Assembly: GCA_017893485.1 (NCBI GenBank) | Contig: CM030366.1 | Location: forward strand, 184,433,947 to 184,497,946 | Direction: 5' to 3' | Origin: Hemerocallis citrina | Lineage: Eukaryota > Streptophyta > Magnoliopsida > Asparagales > Asphodelaceae | DNA: 64,000 nt | In this document: positions 10,848 through 22,640 of the stretch, piece by piece | Numbering within the stretch: position 1 is the stretch's first letter | Layout: each line of letters opens with the position of its first letter | The notes under the pieces: generated by a model | The model's input: the letters and a program-made list of their open reading frames with translations, nothing else | What the model was told of the DNA's origin: nothing | Databases searched by the model: none | Position numbers and translations under genes: made by a program

Positions 10848-12927
10848 ATATTGATGATATGATATATCACGGAGACTATTTATGTTATGGGAGATGTGAA
10901 TATACTACGGGAGATATATATGTATAAATGAGCATTTGACTTGAGATGTGATGTGATATTACCCAGACTATGTATTTGGGGTGCGGTGAGTATTACCCAA
11001 GCTATCGGCTTTGGGGTGTGATATGTATTTGCCCAAACTATGTTTGGGATATGGAGTATATTGTGATAAGAATGAAAGTGGCGTTAATGGCATTTTGTGC
11101 TATAAGTGATATGTTAATGATGTGATGAAATGCAAGTAAATTGCCATGTGTACTGAGGTGTTATGTTTTGTGTATAAGACAGGAATTAATATGATATTAT
11201 GAGAAGAGATGCATATGTTTATGGTGTGATACGTGATATAATACAATAAGATCAATACCTGTATTATGAGGTTGGTAGTGAAAATGGTTATTAAAGAAAG
11301 TATGCGGTGTTATAAGTTGGTGTGCCTTGGAATTGTGACTAGGAACTACCCGCCTGCTATTTCGGAGGAAATAGTGGGAACTACCTGCCTAGGCACAATT
11401 TTCAGGAAGAATGAGTGAGTTGTTGATATGCTAGTTGTATTGTGAGTTGGAAATAAAAGTAAAGTAATTTGTAAGGTGAGGGTGAAAGTAAGCTATAGGA
11501 TGAAATTGGAGTGAAAAGAAAGCAAAGGGTAAATTATAATGGGAATAAAAGTTAATATGTTACGTGATGTGCTGTAAATTATGCTTAAGTGTGATATCTC
11601 GAATTGGATGAACCTGCTATCATACAATGAAGCAACGTGGTATTAGGAGACTGAATAATATGATGATACGTGGGGTGAATGTGTTATTAGGAGACTAAGC
11701 ATGGGGAAGGTTATGCGATTAAAATGAATGCATATGAGGATATACGATGAAAATGAATAAGATGATTTAAAGTGGAATGAATGTGAAGTAAGGTTATGAG
11801 ATAAGTAGGAAAGAATATGAGTCGTGTGTATAAATGAAAATAAATGGTGAATGAAATACGTGGTTGAATAGTATGAAGAAAAGGAGGTAGTGACCTTATG
11901 TGACTATTTATGTAAATAAAGAAATGACGAGGTGATGGAAATTGTGAAAAGATAGAGTATTAGCCTTGGAGAGTTCAAAATGAAAAGTAATGGAGTGTGA
12001 ATTAATATGTTGCTATGTGATAAGTGTGAATTGAAGGAGTTGTATGTATATATATTTATATTTATACATAGTTACATGTTAATATGATGCATATAGTGAA
12101 GTTATGGATTTATACAGATGGATACTGTTTGGCAGAATACCTTGATATAAATTCGTATGTATGGCGTTTTCTGAGCGAATTTAAGGTTGAATCTCTTTTA
12201 TTGATATTCGTAAGTTTAAGTTATTTTCTTTTTATATTTTCATTGATTTATGAGTTTAGTAAATTATACTCACACCAGAAATGGCTAACCTCTTAGTGTT
12301 TGGGGGGTTAGGGGAGTCCGAGGACTACCCTAGATCCCCTACTGTTACAGGTTCTCATCAGTGCAGAGGTGAGGCACAGATTGTAGGGTGAAGTTTTATT
12401 TTAAAATTTTTGTACTAATTAGTTATGATGAATAGTTGAATTTATGATTTAAATTGTAATCTGAATGTATATGCGTGTATATGATGATGATGAGTATAGT
12501 GTGGGGTGGTATGGTATGTTTGTGACCCGTACCCATCTCGTTGTGGAGTACCGGGCTCGGTGGTAGGTTTTACAAAGATTTTTCTAAATTTTTACCTCAT
12601 TTTTCAAAGAATTTATACTTTTTATTTGATATTTGATAATCCGTTATGAGTTTGGCCACCAAAGCATTATATTATATTGCCTGTGTGTTTTTGCTCATTT
12701 TGGCCTGGGGAGCCCGTGAAATTATTGCATGTATTGTGAGCTACGGAATTTCGAGCAGAATTCCGTAAGCTATTTGTGTTTCGGGGCAAAATTTACAGGG
12801 GAGACTCTGCCCAAATTTTTATTGATATATAATTATTTTAGTATATGTTTAAAGTGACATAGAAATTGAAAGAATTGAATTTAGAGGTTTAGTTTTCAAA
12901 AAAAAAAAAATGGGGCGTTACAGCCGT

Positions 12928-13457
12928 CCTTGGGCCGCCGTCGCCGAAGTGATCGAGGCGATCCTCCATTTCTTGGAGGTGCTTTAAAATGTCGTCGTCA
13001 TACTCCGGTGGGATTGTTGAGGGGCAAGACACGCTGGCCTTGGCATCCGACCGTGTGTGAGAGCGGCGGACGTTCTCATCAATGGGAATCCCTCGGATGG
13101 CCCTCATGATTTCCTGCCGGCAGTCCTAGAACTCCTGGTGAGTGACCGGGGCTCGCTCGGCCCGGTTTGGTTGAGCCGGAGGTTGCCGTCCGACACGGCT
13201 GAGCACCGGCCCCCGTCCTTGGGACGGAGGCTTTGGATGGTTCGGGGCCGAGTTGGAAGCGGCCCTTCCCCTGCTGCGGCTAGCCTGTCGGTTTAAGATT
13301 ACCCTCTGCAGATCGGGTTGGATCGGACGGGAGGCACCCGGTTGGAGTCTGTGACTGACCCCCGGGTTGTTGGATGCTTGAGCGTCGGCACCGAAGCCCT
13401 GTGGAGGCACGCCTACCGACGCACTGAGGTAACAGCTCTCGTGGCTTTGGGTGCCAT
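12928..13457 (-). pseudogene. gag, N-terminal part (Tat lineage), frameshifted
   Basis: A possible start ATG is at 13457-13455 (MAPKATRAVTS...), but this frame stops soon at a TAG near 13413. The remaining N-terminal sequence is spread over several frames. From 13107 an open frame (MRAIRGIPIDENVRRSHT...) continues to the target duplication at 12923-12927, and the same frame resumes on the far side of the inserted solo LTR at 8414. The TA dipeptide encoded at the junction is present on both sides, which shows that the two pieces were one gene. Nothing in this part identifies a domain. Confidence 0.7.
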
Positions 13458-13520
13458 GTGAGCTCGAGTTGACGAGGTACCGTTGGTGGCTGAGTTCGGA
13501 CCGGTGTCTGCAATAGAGAG

Positions 13521-13540
13521 TTTCCCACAGACGGCGTCAA
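13521..13540 (-). other. Primer-binding-site-like block of the Tat element
   Basis: The minus strand reads TTGACGCCGTCTGTGGGAAA directly after the presumed LTR end. A near-identical block (TTGGCGCCGTCTGTGGGAA) is what I recall just inside the 5' LTR in many Tat elements. I do not assign the tRNA. Confidence 0.5.
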
Positions 13541-13545
13541 CCGGA

Positions 13546-14141
13546 TGCGGTTTGTTTTTGGGAGGCGTGTGGATGCACCAGGTGTGAGTTCTTACTCGAT
13601 TTGTATTGATTGAGGAAGCTCCTATGCAGGCGGCCCTCGGCTGGGCGAACGGTATGGAGGTAGGCGGTGTTGAGGTGGAGGCTGGATGCTCGGCTCGGAT
13701 TGGGGGGCTCGGATCCGAGGTCTCGTGTACCTGCAAACGATCTCGGAACACCGGGGCTGGTCCCGGTGGCAAACCCTCTGACGATCTAGTCAGTCACTGA
13801 GAGAGAGTAACAGTACTAGGGTTTTGGTGGGAAAAGATCGATTACCTGGATCAAGGGGTAGGGGTCTGGTATTTATAGAAGAACCCAACTGGGTCTGGAC
13901 CCGTTTGGGGCCGAGTCTGGACCCGGTTGCCCGTGGGATAGAAGCAGTGGAAACTCGGGCGGTATAGGACTGACGTGGCAAGGGCCCGAGCGGTTTTCGG
14001 GCTGACGTGGCAGAGGCCCGGACGGTTTTCCGGTGCTGACGTGGTGGATCTGGATGATCTGGAGGTACGCACATTTTGAGGGGATCCTGTGGCCCAGGAG
14101 GGGCCACGTCATCCAACCCATATCAATGAGCATTTACTGCA
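13546..14141 (-). repeat. 5' LTR of the Tat-lineage element (boundaries approximate)
   Basis: On the minus strand the block starts TGCAGTAAATGCTCATTGAT at 14141 and ends near 13546, just before a primer-binding-like block. It contains a TATA box (TATAAAT, minus strand, 13877-13871), followed downstream by a CT-rich leader. Repeated CCACGTCAG-type segments lie at 13966-14050. The partner LTR is off the left edge, so ends were not confirmed by pairing. No 5 bp target duplication can be checked. Confidence 0.65.
13871..13877 (-). promoter_or_regulatory. TATA box in the Tat LTR
   Basis: Minus strand TATAAAT preceded by TTC and followed by ACCAGACCCC. It lies about 330 bp upstream of the LTR 3' end, so it probably set the U3/R boundary when the element was active. 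Confidence 0.55.
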
Positions 14142-14938
14142 GTCGTCCAATGCTATTTTATAGCAATTTAATATAAAAAAATATCTGACGGACTTTGTAA
14201 ATTCGGCGTAGGGCGAAATGTATATAAAATGAATTATTTAATTTATTTTTTTCGTTAGACGGATCTTCAACAAATCTTGAAGATCCGTCGGAAGGAAAAA
14301 AAAAATACAAAAAAACAAAAAACAAAAAAATGACAGACAGACTTTGAAATTCCGTCCCACGATTTTTAAATAATTTTTTCGAATTTTTTAATAATTAAAA
14401 CTAATTTTTTAGTTGAAAAAAAGGGCCCCCCTTCACTTGGAGGATTCAGCCTGAAACATTTTTTTTTGTTAAATAAAGGTCGGACGGACTGTCTAGTTCC
14501 GTCTGACGAATAAAAAATTATTTTTTTAAGTGGGACGGATCTTCAAGATCCGTCTTGTATAATGTGCATTTTTGTTATATTCGCTCTCATATATAGCAAT
14601 CTACTATCGCAAAATCATTAAAATATGCATAAATAACAAACAACTGCAGCACTTTTTTAGCTAAAAGATGCATATTATGTATAAATAGCAAACAACTGTG
14701 GATACTCTAACGAGCCAAATTGTCTAACTAATCGATCTCGAATGCATATGAATCCTTTTTTTCCAAAATGACCACTTTTCAAAATTAATTACCAAACTGA
14801 TCCACTTTTAAAATTATATATCAAACTGACTCACTCGTTGTTTGAAACAAATAAAGGTAGACAGTAAGTACGTCTTGAATAGTTGTGAAATTGTTTCAAT
14901 TCAACGGTGCCAACAAGTACAAAATATAGAAGTCGAGC
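14142..14938. repeat. AT-rich sequence with repeated GACGGA..TCCGTC hairpins
   Basis: At least four inverted motifs of the type GACGGATCTTCAAGATCCGTC occur at 14258-14292, 14333-14361, 14482-14510 and 14532-14555. Short hairpins of this composition are common in subterminal regions of CACTA-type DNA transposons, but I see neither CACTA termini nor a transposase. The part 14757-14845 repeats TnnCAAACTGAnCCACTTT-like phrases that resemble the outer edge of the Mutator-like element near 25650-25730. Confidence 0.45.
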
Positions 14939-15096
14939 GCCCCACACAAGGTCCAGGCAATTTTATGGTCGGTCCTCAAAAATGCGATCTTAACACGAGA
15001 AAACCTTGCTAAAAAGAGTATGATCACGGTGGTCTCTTCTCCCAGATGTGAGTTTAGTTTAGAAACCATTGATCATCTCTTTCTTGAGTGTCTTCT
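14939..15096 (+). pseudogene. LINE fragment, RT zinc-binding domain
   Basis: Plus frame from 14939 encodes APHKVQAILWSVLKN, AILTRENLAKK, then SPRCEFSLETIDHLFLECLL. This is the pattern of the zinc-binding domain found at the C-terminal end of plant LINE polyproteins (pfam 'zf-RVT'), with Cys, His and Cys visible. Only about 53 codons survive. The neighbours on both sides are non-coding. Confidence 0.65.
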
Positions 15097-15766
15097 TATA
15101 TCTGTTCGAAATTTTAGTACAGATCTTAAATTTTGGAAATTTATTGTACACTTCATGAAGTTTGTCTAACATACTAGATTTACCCGTGGCCACGTCCCTA
15201 CGGCACGTCTTCGGAATGATACAAAACACGAAAAGCCCTGTAAACAATAAAACAACAATTATGTAGCTCAAGTTTGAATATTATGACAATAATTAGTTGT
15301 AAATAAAAGTCCATATTTTCATTAGTATATGTTGAAAAATAATTATAAATGGGGGGTGTAAAATCTAAAGTCTTAGAACTTTAAATGTAGAAAATGATAA
15401 AATTTAACTGTTAAAGAGATAGTTGCTATTTTCAATAAGTAAACAAAGAAAACATAAAAATTCTGAAAATTTACAAACCTGAAATTTTTAAATCTAAATT
15501 TCTAACTAAAACTAAAGAAATAATGGGAGAGAGAGATAGGGAGAGAGAAAGAGAAAAATATGAAAAAGTGGAGAGGAGAGAGATAGTAATAAAGTAATGG
15601 GTTTTTTTGTTTTGGGGGAAAAAAATTAGTTTTGGGGTTTGAAATTTTGAGAGGAAAAATATGTTTTATAAAGTTAAATTTAGGCCTTTGATTTTGGAAA
15701 AATTGAAGATGAACCACTTGATAACTTTCTTTGTGTTTTATTATATAGATAGTCAATAAATTTTAT
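15097..15766. other. Non-coding AT-rich spacer with GA-rich patch
   Basis: No gene or known repeat seen. A GAGAGA-rich stretch lies at 15523-15590. The minus-strand open frame here (15502-15756) is low-complexity Phe/Ser/Pro and is not supported as a gene. Confidence 0.4.
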
Positions 15767-15835
15767 GCGTTTGTTTTGATATTTTGAATAGAGTATTCTG
15801 AATAGAGTATTCTGAATAGAGTTATTCTGAAAGTG

Positions 15836-16790
15836 AGTTTAAAAGCTGTTTGTTTATATTGTATTCTGAATATTGTATTCTGAAAGCTGTTTATCTGAAA
15901 AAGAGAGTTTAGAAGCTGTTCGGTTATATTTCTAGCTGAAAACTGTTATCTGAAAGCTGTTTTTCTGAAAAAGCGAGTTTAAAAGCTGTTCGGTTATATT
16001 TCTAGCTGAAAACTGTATTCTGAAAGCTGTTTTTTCTGAAAATGAGTGTTTAAAAGCTGTTCGGTTATATTTCTAGCTGAAAACAGTTATCTGAAAGCTG
16101 TTTTTCTGAAAAAGAGAGTTTAAAAGCTGTTCGGTTATATTTCTAGCTGAAAACTGTTATCTGAAAGCTGTTTTTTCTGAAAAAGAGTGTTTAAAAGCTG
16201 TTCAGTTATATTTCTAGTTGAAAAGAGTTATCTGAAAGCTGTTTTTCTGAAAAAGAGAGTTTAAAAACTGTTCGGTTATATTTCTAGCTGAAAACAGTTA
16301 TCTGAAAGCTGTTTTTCTGAAAAAGAGAGTTTAAAAGCTGTTCGGTTATATTTCTAGCTGAAAACTGTTATCTGAAAACTGTTTTTTCTGAAAAAGAGTG
16401 TTTAAAAGTTGTTCGGTTATATTTCTAGCTGAAAACAGTTATCTGAAAGCTGTTTTTCTGAAAAAGAGAGTTTAAAAGCTGTTCGGTTATATTTCTAGCT
16501 GAAAACTGTTATCTGAAAGCTGTTTTTCTGAAAAAGAGTGTTTAAAAGCTGTTCGGTTATATTTTTAGCTGAAAACTATTATCTGAAAGCTGTTTTTCTG
16601 AAAAAGAGTGTTTAAAAGCTGTTCGGTTATATTTCTAGCTGAAAACTATATTCTGAAAGCTGTTTTTCTGAAAAAGAGTGTTTAAAAGCTGTTCGGTTAT
16701 ATTTTTAGCTGAAAACTATTATCTGAAAGCTTTTTTTCTGAAAAAGAGAGTTTAAAAGCTGTTCTGTTATATTTCTGACAATTTTGAATA
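15836..16790 (+). repeat. 70 bp tandem repeat array, about 13 copies
   Basis: Unit of 70 bp: GCTGTTCGGTTATATTTCTA, then GCTGAAAACTGTTATCTGAAA, then a 29 bp segment rich in CTG and GAAAAAGAGAGTTTAAAA. Each unit holds several inverted TTTTCAGA/TCTGAAAA and AGCTGTT/AACAGCT pairs, so the array can form many small hairpins. Copies differ by a few substitutions. Confidence 0.9.
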
Positions 16791-16797
16791 TCAATTT

Positions 16798-17781
<984 letters not shown>

Positions 17782-17959
17782 GAGAGTAAAGGAGGTGTTT
17801 TGGAAAGGAGGTGTTTTGGAAAATAGGGGGTATGAGTATTCTGAATATCAATTCTGAATAACACTTAAAACAAACGCCTATTCTGAGTGCGTTTGTTTTG
17901 TTGTTTTGAAAAGAGTTTTCTGAATAGAGTTTTCTGAAAACTGTATTCTGAATAGAGTT

Positions 17960-19065
17960 TTCTGAAAATGAGTTTAAAAGCTGTTTGGTTATATTTATTT
18001 CTGAAAACTGTATTCTGAAAGCTGTTTTTCTGAAAAAGAGAGTTGAAAAGCTGTTCGGTTATATTTCTAGCTGAAAATTGTTATCTGAAAGCTGTTTTTC
18101 TGAAAAAAATAGTTCAAAAGTTGTTCGGTTATATTTCTAGCTGAAAACTGTTATCTGAAAGCTGTTTTGCTAAAAAAGAGACTTCAAAAGCTGCTCGGTT
18201 ATATTTCTAGCTGAAAACTGTATTCTGAAAGCTGTTTTTCTGAAAAAGAGAGTTGAAAAGCTGTTCTGTTATATTTCTAGCTGAAAACTGTTATCTGAAA
18301 GCTGTTTTTCTGAAAAAAAGAGTTCAAAATCTGTTCGGTTATATTTCTAGCTGAAAACTGTTATCTGAAAACTGTTTTTCTGAAAAAGAGAGTTCAAAAG
18401 CTGTTCTGTTATATTTCTAGCTGAAAACTGTTATCTGAAAGCTGTTTTTCTGAAAAAGGGAGTTTAAAAGCTGTTCTGTTATATTTCTAACTGAAAACTG
18501 TTATCTGAAAGCTGTTTTTTCTGAAAAAGAGAGTTTAAAAGCTGTTTGGTTATATTTCTAGCTGAAAACTGTTATCTAAAAGCTGTTTATCTGAAAAATA
18601 GAGTTTAAAAGCTGTTCGGTTATATTTCTTGCTGAAAACTGTAATCTGAAAGCTGTTTTTCTGAAAAAGAGAGATTAAAAGCTGTTCGGTTATATTTCTT
18701 ACTGAAAACTGTTATCTGAAAGCTATTTTTCTGAAAAAGAGAGTTTAAATGCTGTTTTGTTATATTTCTAGCTGAAAACTGTTATCTGAAAGCTGTTTTT
18801 CTGAAAAAGAGAGTTTAAAAGCTGTTCTGTTATATTTCTAGCTGAAAACTATTATTTGAAAGCTGTTTTTTCTGAAAAAGAGAGTTTAAAAGCTGTTCGG
18901 TTATATTTCTAGCTGAAAACTGTTATCTGAAAGTTGTTTTCCTGAAAAAGAGAGTTTAAAAGCTGTTCGGTTATATTTCTTGCTGAAAACTGTTATCTGA
19001 AAGCTGTATTTCTGAAAAAGAGAGTTTAAAAGTTGTTCGGTTATATTTCTTACTGAAAACTGTTT
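17960..19065 (+). repeat. 70 bp tandem repeat array, about 15 copies
   Basis: Same unit as the array at 15836-16790, in the same orientation, more uniform in length. Common variants are TTCGG/TTCTG after GCTG and CTAG/CTTG/CTTA in the following segment. It ends at 19065, where the sequence changes to GACATTTTTTTAG. Confidence 0.9.
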
Positions 19066-19339
19066 GCTGACATTTTTTTAGTTTGTTTTGGTGAGATTGC
19101 ATGTGAGAGCAAGTAATAGCAGTAGTATGATAGAAGATTGCATGCTCGAACAAATAGGAGGTTTTTTTTTTTGAATGTGAGTAATAATTGGATTTTTTGG
19201 ATTGCTTGGTGTATTTGGATAAATTGAGTACGTTGAACCTGTAGGCTGCAGTTGTTGAAAAGATTATATGAAAGAAGATTTCTTCTAGCGGATTAAAACA
19301 ATTTATTCAAGAAAATAAGCACTAGACAATAAAAAAAAA

Positions 19340-19690
19340 ACAATCCCATTTAAACATGCTCAACCAATAGTAACTCCAATAATAGCAACTCCAAAGAAGT
19401 AAGCAGCAACTCCACTTCAACAAATCCAAATCAGCAAGTCTCCAATCAGCAACTCCCAAAGCAACTCAAAATGGCAACAACTCCTTCAATAAATTCCATG
19501 ACAGCAAACACCTCCAATTGCAACTCCACTACAGTAAGATTCCAACAGAACACCAAAGAGCAACCCTAATAACCTCAATTTCACTTCACAAACACCAACC
19601 CCAATACGACTATTCAATCACCAAACAGTAACTTCAATACCCAAAATAATACCCCAACTACAACCCAAAACACCACCAATAAAACCCACT
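19340..19690 (+). repeat. C/A-rich short repeats (AGCAACTCCAA type)
   Basis: Irregular repetition of GCAACTCC, CAACTCCAA and AGCAAC phrases. On the minus strand this is GT-rich and leads out of the GC-rich island. No gene seen. Confidence 0.5.
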
Positions 19691-20760
19691 ACAGCTCCTT
19701 CTTCTTCTTTTTCTTTTTTTTCAACAGAGAGAGAGAGAGAGAACGAGCGGAGAAGAGAGCGAGCGGGAGAATGGGAGATAGGGAACGGCGACGGAAGCTT
19801 CGAGGGCCGGGGGAGTCGAGGATGGTGAACGGGCGGTGAGGCGAGCGGTCGACAGCAACGGCGGCAAAGCGATGGTCGACGTCGAAGTTGGAGGGTGAGC
19901 GGACGGTCGGCGAGGAGTCGAGTTGAAGGGAATGCGAGGAGGATGGCGGCGGTTAGAGGATGTCGACAGGGGCGAGGCGGAGAGGTGCGGGGTGGTTCTC
20001 GGAGTTGGCGACGGCTGGACGGAAGGCTGCGAGGTGAGCGGCTGTGGAAGCGGCAGCGATGGGGGCAAAGCTTTGGTAATGGCAGCTTCGTGGAGGTCGA
20101 GTGGAGACGACGATAACTGGCTCGACGGAGACGACGATCGAGGAGCTCGGGTGAGTTGGCAATGGCAGGCTTGAGCAGCGTCAACGAGCTCGAGGGCGAA
20201 GACTGCGGAGCTACTCACCGTAGAAGACGGAGAGCGGCGAAGGCGGTGAGCTGCGGGGGCTTCGAGGCTGAGCGGTAGTTCGAGCAGAAGGAGGTGTTCG
20301 GCAATGGCGGGTAGACTTCGAGGTCGTGGCAATGGCGAGCGGAAGGAGGTGTTGGTGGTGCTGACAAACAGAGGAGGGGGAGTTGTCGAGGTGAGCGGAG
20401 GAGAGCGAAGAGGAATGGCGACGGTGAGATGGAGCAGCGGAGACGTTGAGGTCGGGCTGTCGATGGGAGACGAGGCGACAGCGGGAGGGGGGGGGGGGCG
20501 ATTGCCGAAGCGGAGGTGCGGGGTGGAGATGCAAGCGAGCGGTGGAGATGGAGGAGGGAGACGAAGTGAAAGGATGGAGAGTATGGGTTTGTATGTTTGG
20601 TTTTGTTCTGTTTTTGTTTGGTTTTGGAAATCAGAGGAGGGAGAAGAAATGGAGATGAGTTTGGTTTGTTTGCTTTTGGGTTTTCGAAACAGAGGAAAAG
20701 AGGGGGGGGGGAGGGGGGGTTCCCGATGAATCAAAAAAAGAAAAGAGGGGTATAGCTGTA
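19691..20760. other. GC-rich island, no supported gene
   Basis: A sharp change to high GC with strong G-over-C skew on the plus strand (GAGGTCGAG, GGCGACGG, GGAGGTG phrases), a GA run at 19728-19742 and G runs at 20489-20500 and 20703-20719. The minus strand is open for 356 codons (20791-19721), but the protein is only Ser/Pro/Leu/Thr-rich low complexity and other frames are also open, as skewed GC-rich sequence produces by chance. A similar island lies at 43740-44210. Confidence 0.5.
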
Positions 20761-20851
20761 TTCTGAATAGTGTTTCCAAAAAACACTTCAAACAAATGCC
20801 AACTCTGGATATTTATTCAGGAAAAAAAAAAAAAAACTAAAACAAACAGAC

Positions 20852-21440
20852 CCTAGCATTTTTGTGAACAATAAGTGTAGGAAGAATTCCATTTTCATCT
20901 TTAAAAGAATATTATAAAACATATAAAGTAAATGCTACACATGACACCTTGAAAAATGAGGTTTTCCTTGAATAGGAAGAAAATTCATTTTCTTCTTAAG
21001 ACAAAAATCTAATTCATTAAAAGTTTAGGAACACCAATGCAGATAAAGATGCTAGGTATATGTTACTTGTACTTGAGCAACTACCAATTCATCAAATAAT
21101 TACAACTGAGACTGTGATAGTCTATGTGAAAGAAAAATCCATCAAAATTAACAAAATTCCTATTCCAGATAACATAAATTTAGATAATTTTATCAACATT
21201 TGCAAATTGGTTACTTAAGATTAAAATCACCCATAAAACAAGAGAGTAACACAAATAATTACAAATGTATAAGTGTATAATCTGCAAAGAAATTCTTTGT
21301 TTCTGCTTGGAAGTTTAAAAAAAATAAAAAAATAAAAATAAAAAAATTCTAACAAACTGTCAAATTTGATTGCAAATGGGGGAGACTGGCAGTGACAGAT
21401 CTTGCAGCGATGATTGTGGATGTTCATCGGCATGTGTCAG
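20852..21440. other. AT-rich spacer, nothing recognised
   Basis: No open frame, repeat or domain that I can support. An A-rich patch is at 21319-21346. Confidence 0.4.
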
Positions 21441-22640
21441 AAAGTGAGTGTTTTATACACTATTTATAAACCGATTTTTGAACAATTTTTTAATTAAGAT
21501 CCTCAATGAATTATTGAGAGATTTTAATTGATTTGTGTTCTTCTTTGTTAGTAGATCAAAATCATATATTGATTTACTAAAAACGGTTAAGGGGTGAATG
21601 AGAAATTGTCTCTCAAAGTGAGACGTTTTTATTCTTGAAAATGGGTTAAGGGAACATAGTCCCACATCGGAAAAATCAAAGAAAATAGAAGAGGATATAT
21701 AGTAACCTCCTTCTAAGTATTGTAAGATAGCTAGAAGAGATGCTCTCTCTTGTGCATGCAAGGGGTGCAAATCTCGGACTGGATGAACTTCTGTGTGCTT
21801 GCACGACCTGCAGACCCGACTTGACTCCATCCCGTGCAGAGCCATCTTTTGCTTTTGATTTTTCTTTTGTAACGGCTGAAATAAATGCAGAAACGATTCT
21901 GTCTGCCGTTTCAATGCTGCGTTGAATGTTTTGTCTGCCGTCACACTGAAGACATTCAAAGGCAATGATTGATGTCTGCCATTACGGTGCCGGCATTCAA
22001 TTCAGTATCTGTCGTTACACTGAAAGCATTCAAAGTCTTACCTGCCGTTACAGTTTTAACCCTAGCTCTATAAATAGAGGTCTCCCCTCTCATTTCTTTC
22101 CTGCACCAGAAACCTTCTTCCTCCCTCCTCTGACTTCTATTCTGTTCTTCTCTCTTGCTGTTTGGTAAGTCAGTGATATGATTCTGACGCTGCTGCTCGG
22201 TTCGAGAGTGCTACGTGGTGCCTACGTGAACACTCTGGTCGTTGCATCATGAGAGACAGACGCCTTCGTACAATCCAGCAATCAGAAGATACGAAATCGA
22301 CACTGAAAGCATTCAAAGTCTTACCTGCCGTTACAGTTTTAACCCTAGCTCTATAAATAGAGACCTCCCCTCTCATTTCTTTCCTGCACCAGAAACCTTC
22401 TTCCTCCCTCCTCTGACTTCTATTCTGTTCTTCTCTCTTGCTCTTTGGTAAGTCAGTGATATGATTCTGACGCTGCTGCTCGGTTCGAGAGTGCTACGTG
22501 GTGCCTACGTGAACACTCTGGTCGTTGCATCATTAGAGACAGACGCCTTCGTACAATCCAGCAATCGGAAGAGACGAAATCTGTTTTAAGGACACTGTGT
22601 GATACACAGGCCTCGACTTCTCAACTTGTAATCTGAAATT
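21441..22640 (+). repeat. LTR-like block with promoter elements and internal duplication
   Basis: Contains AGTCCCACATCGG at 21658-21670, a motif common in plant LTRs and identical to the upstream element of plant snRNA genes, with a TATA-like GATATATAG about 24 bp downstream. A CTATAAATAGA TATA box follows at 22069-22079 and again at 22352-22362, with CT-rich leader sequence after each. There is no coding sequence. I could not define TG..CA ends or a target duplication. Confidence 0.45.
22018..22583 (+). repeat. 283 bp tandem duplication containing a TATA box
   Basis: CACTGAAAGCATTCAAAG begins at 22018 and again at 22301. The two copies run through the same TATA box, CT-rich leader and TACGTGGTGCCTACGTGAAC to GACGAAATC/TACGAAATC with very few differences (for example TATTTGG-side GCTGTTTGG versus GCTCTTTGG). 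The duplication therefore looks recent. Confidence 0.9.

Larger units (their letters stand above)
8415..12922 (+). mobile_element. 4508 bp solo LTR, Tekay/Del type, inserted in gag
   Basis: Starts TGTAACACCTCG and ends GGGGCGTTACA, with GCCGT immediately on both sides (8410-8414 and 12923-12927) as target duplication. No gag or pol coding is present inside. The 3' end matches in pattern the ends of the Tekay LTRs at 49718 and 55988 (GGGGC..TACA). An internal block (ACTCACACC...ATGGCT...GGGGGTTAG...TACAGGT, about 12269-12352) recurs in inverted orientation in the solo LTR at 30629-34238. The element therefore went from full length to a single LTR by LTR-LTR recombination. It is AT-rich, in contrast to the GC-richer host. 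Confidence 0.9.
1..14141 (-). mobile_element. Degenerate Tat-lineage Ty3/gypsy LTR retrotransposon, left end outside window
   Basis: Reading the minus strand from 14141 leftwards gives LTR, a primer-binding-like block, gag, protease, reverse transcriptase, RNase H, a second archaeal-type RNase H, integrase, tandem repeats and an antisense ORF. The second RNase H after the normal one, and the antisense ORF between integrase and the 3' LTR, are known marks of the Tat lineage (relatives of Retand, Grande and Ogre). The element is dead: pol carries many in-frame stops and an altered RT active site, and gag is split by a 4508 bp solo LTR. Its 3' LTR is expected left of position 1. It is GC-richer than the AT-rich sequence to its right. 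Confidence 0.9.
17889..20799. mobile_element. Repeat-filled element with short inverted ends, copy 2
   Basis: Begins GCGTTTGTTTTGTTGTTTTG 11 bp after copy 1 ends, and ends near 20799 with CACTTCAAACAAATGC, the same inverted signal as copy 1. It contains a second 70 bp array, a CA-rich segment and a GC-rich island. A further similar end (CTAAAACAAACAGACC) at about 20836-20851 suggests nesting of several related ends. Confidence 0.45.

Noticed and set aside
19721..20791. 356-codon minus-strand open frame
   Set aside because: Only Ser/Pro/Leu/Thr-rich low complexity with no domain, in a G-skewed GC-rich island where other frames are also open.
21658..21725. Plant U snRNA gene
   Set aside because: The upstream element and TATA are present, but the sequence after them does not look like any U snRNA that I know, and the motif is common in plant LTRs.
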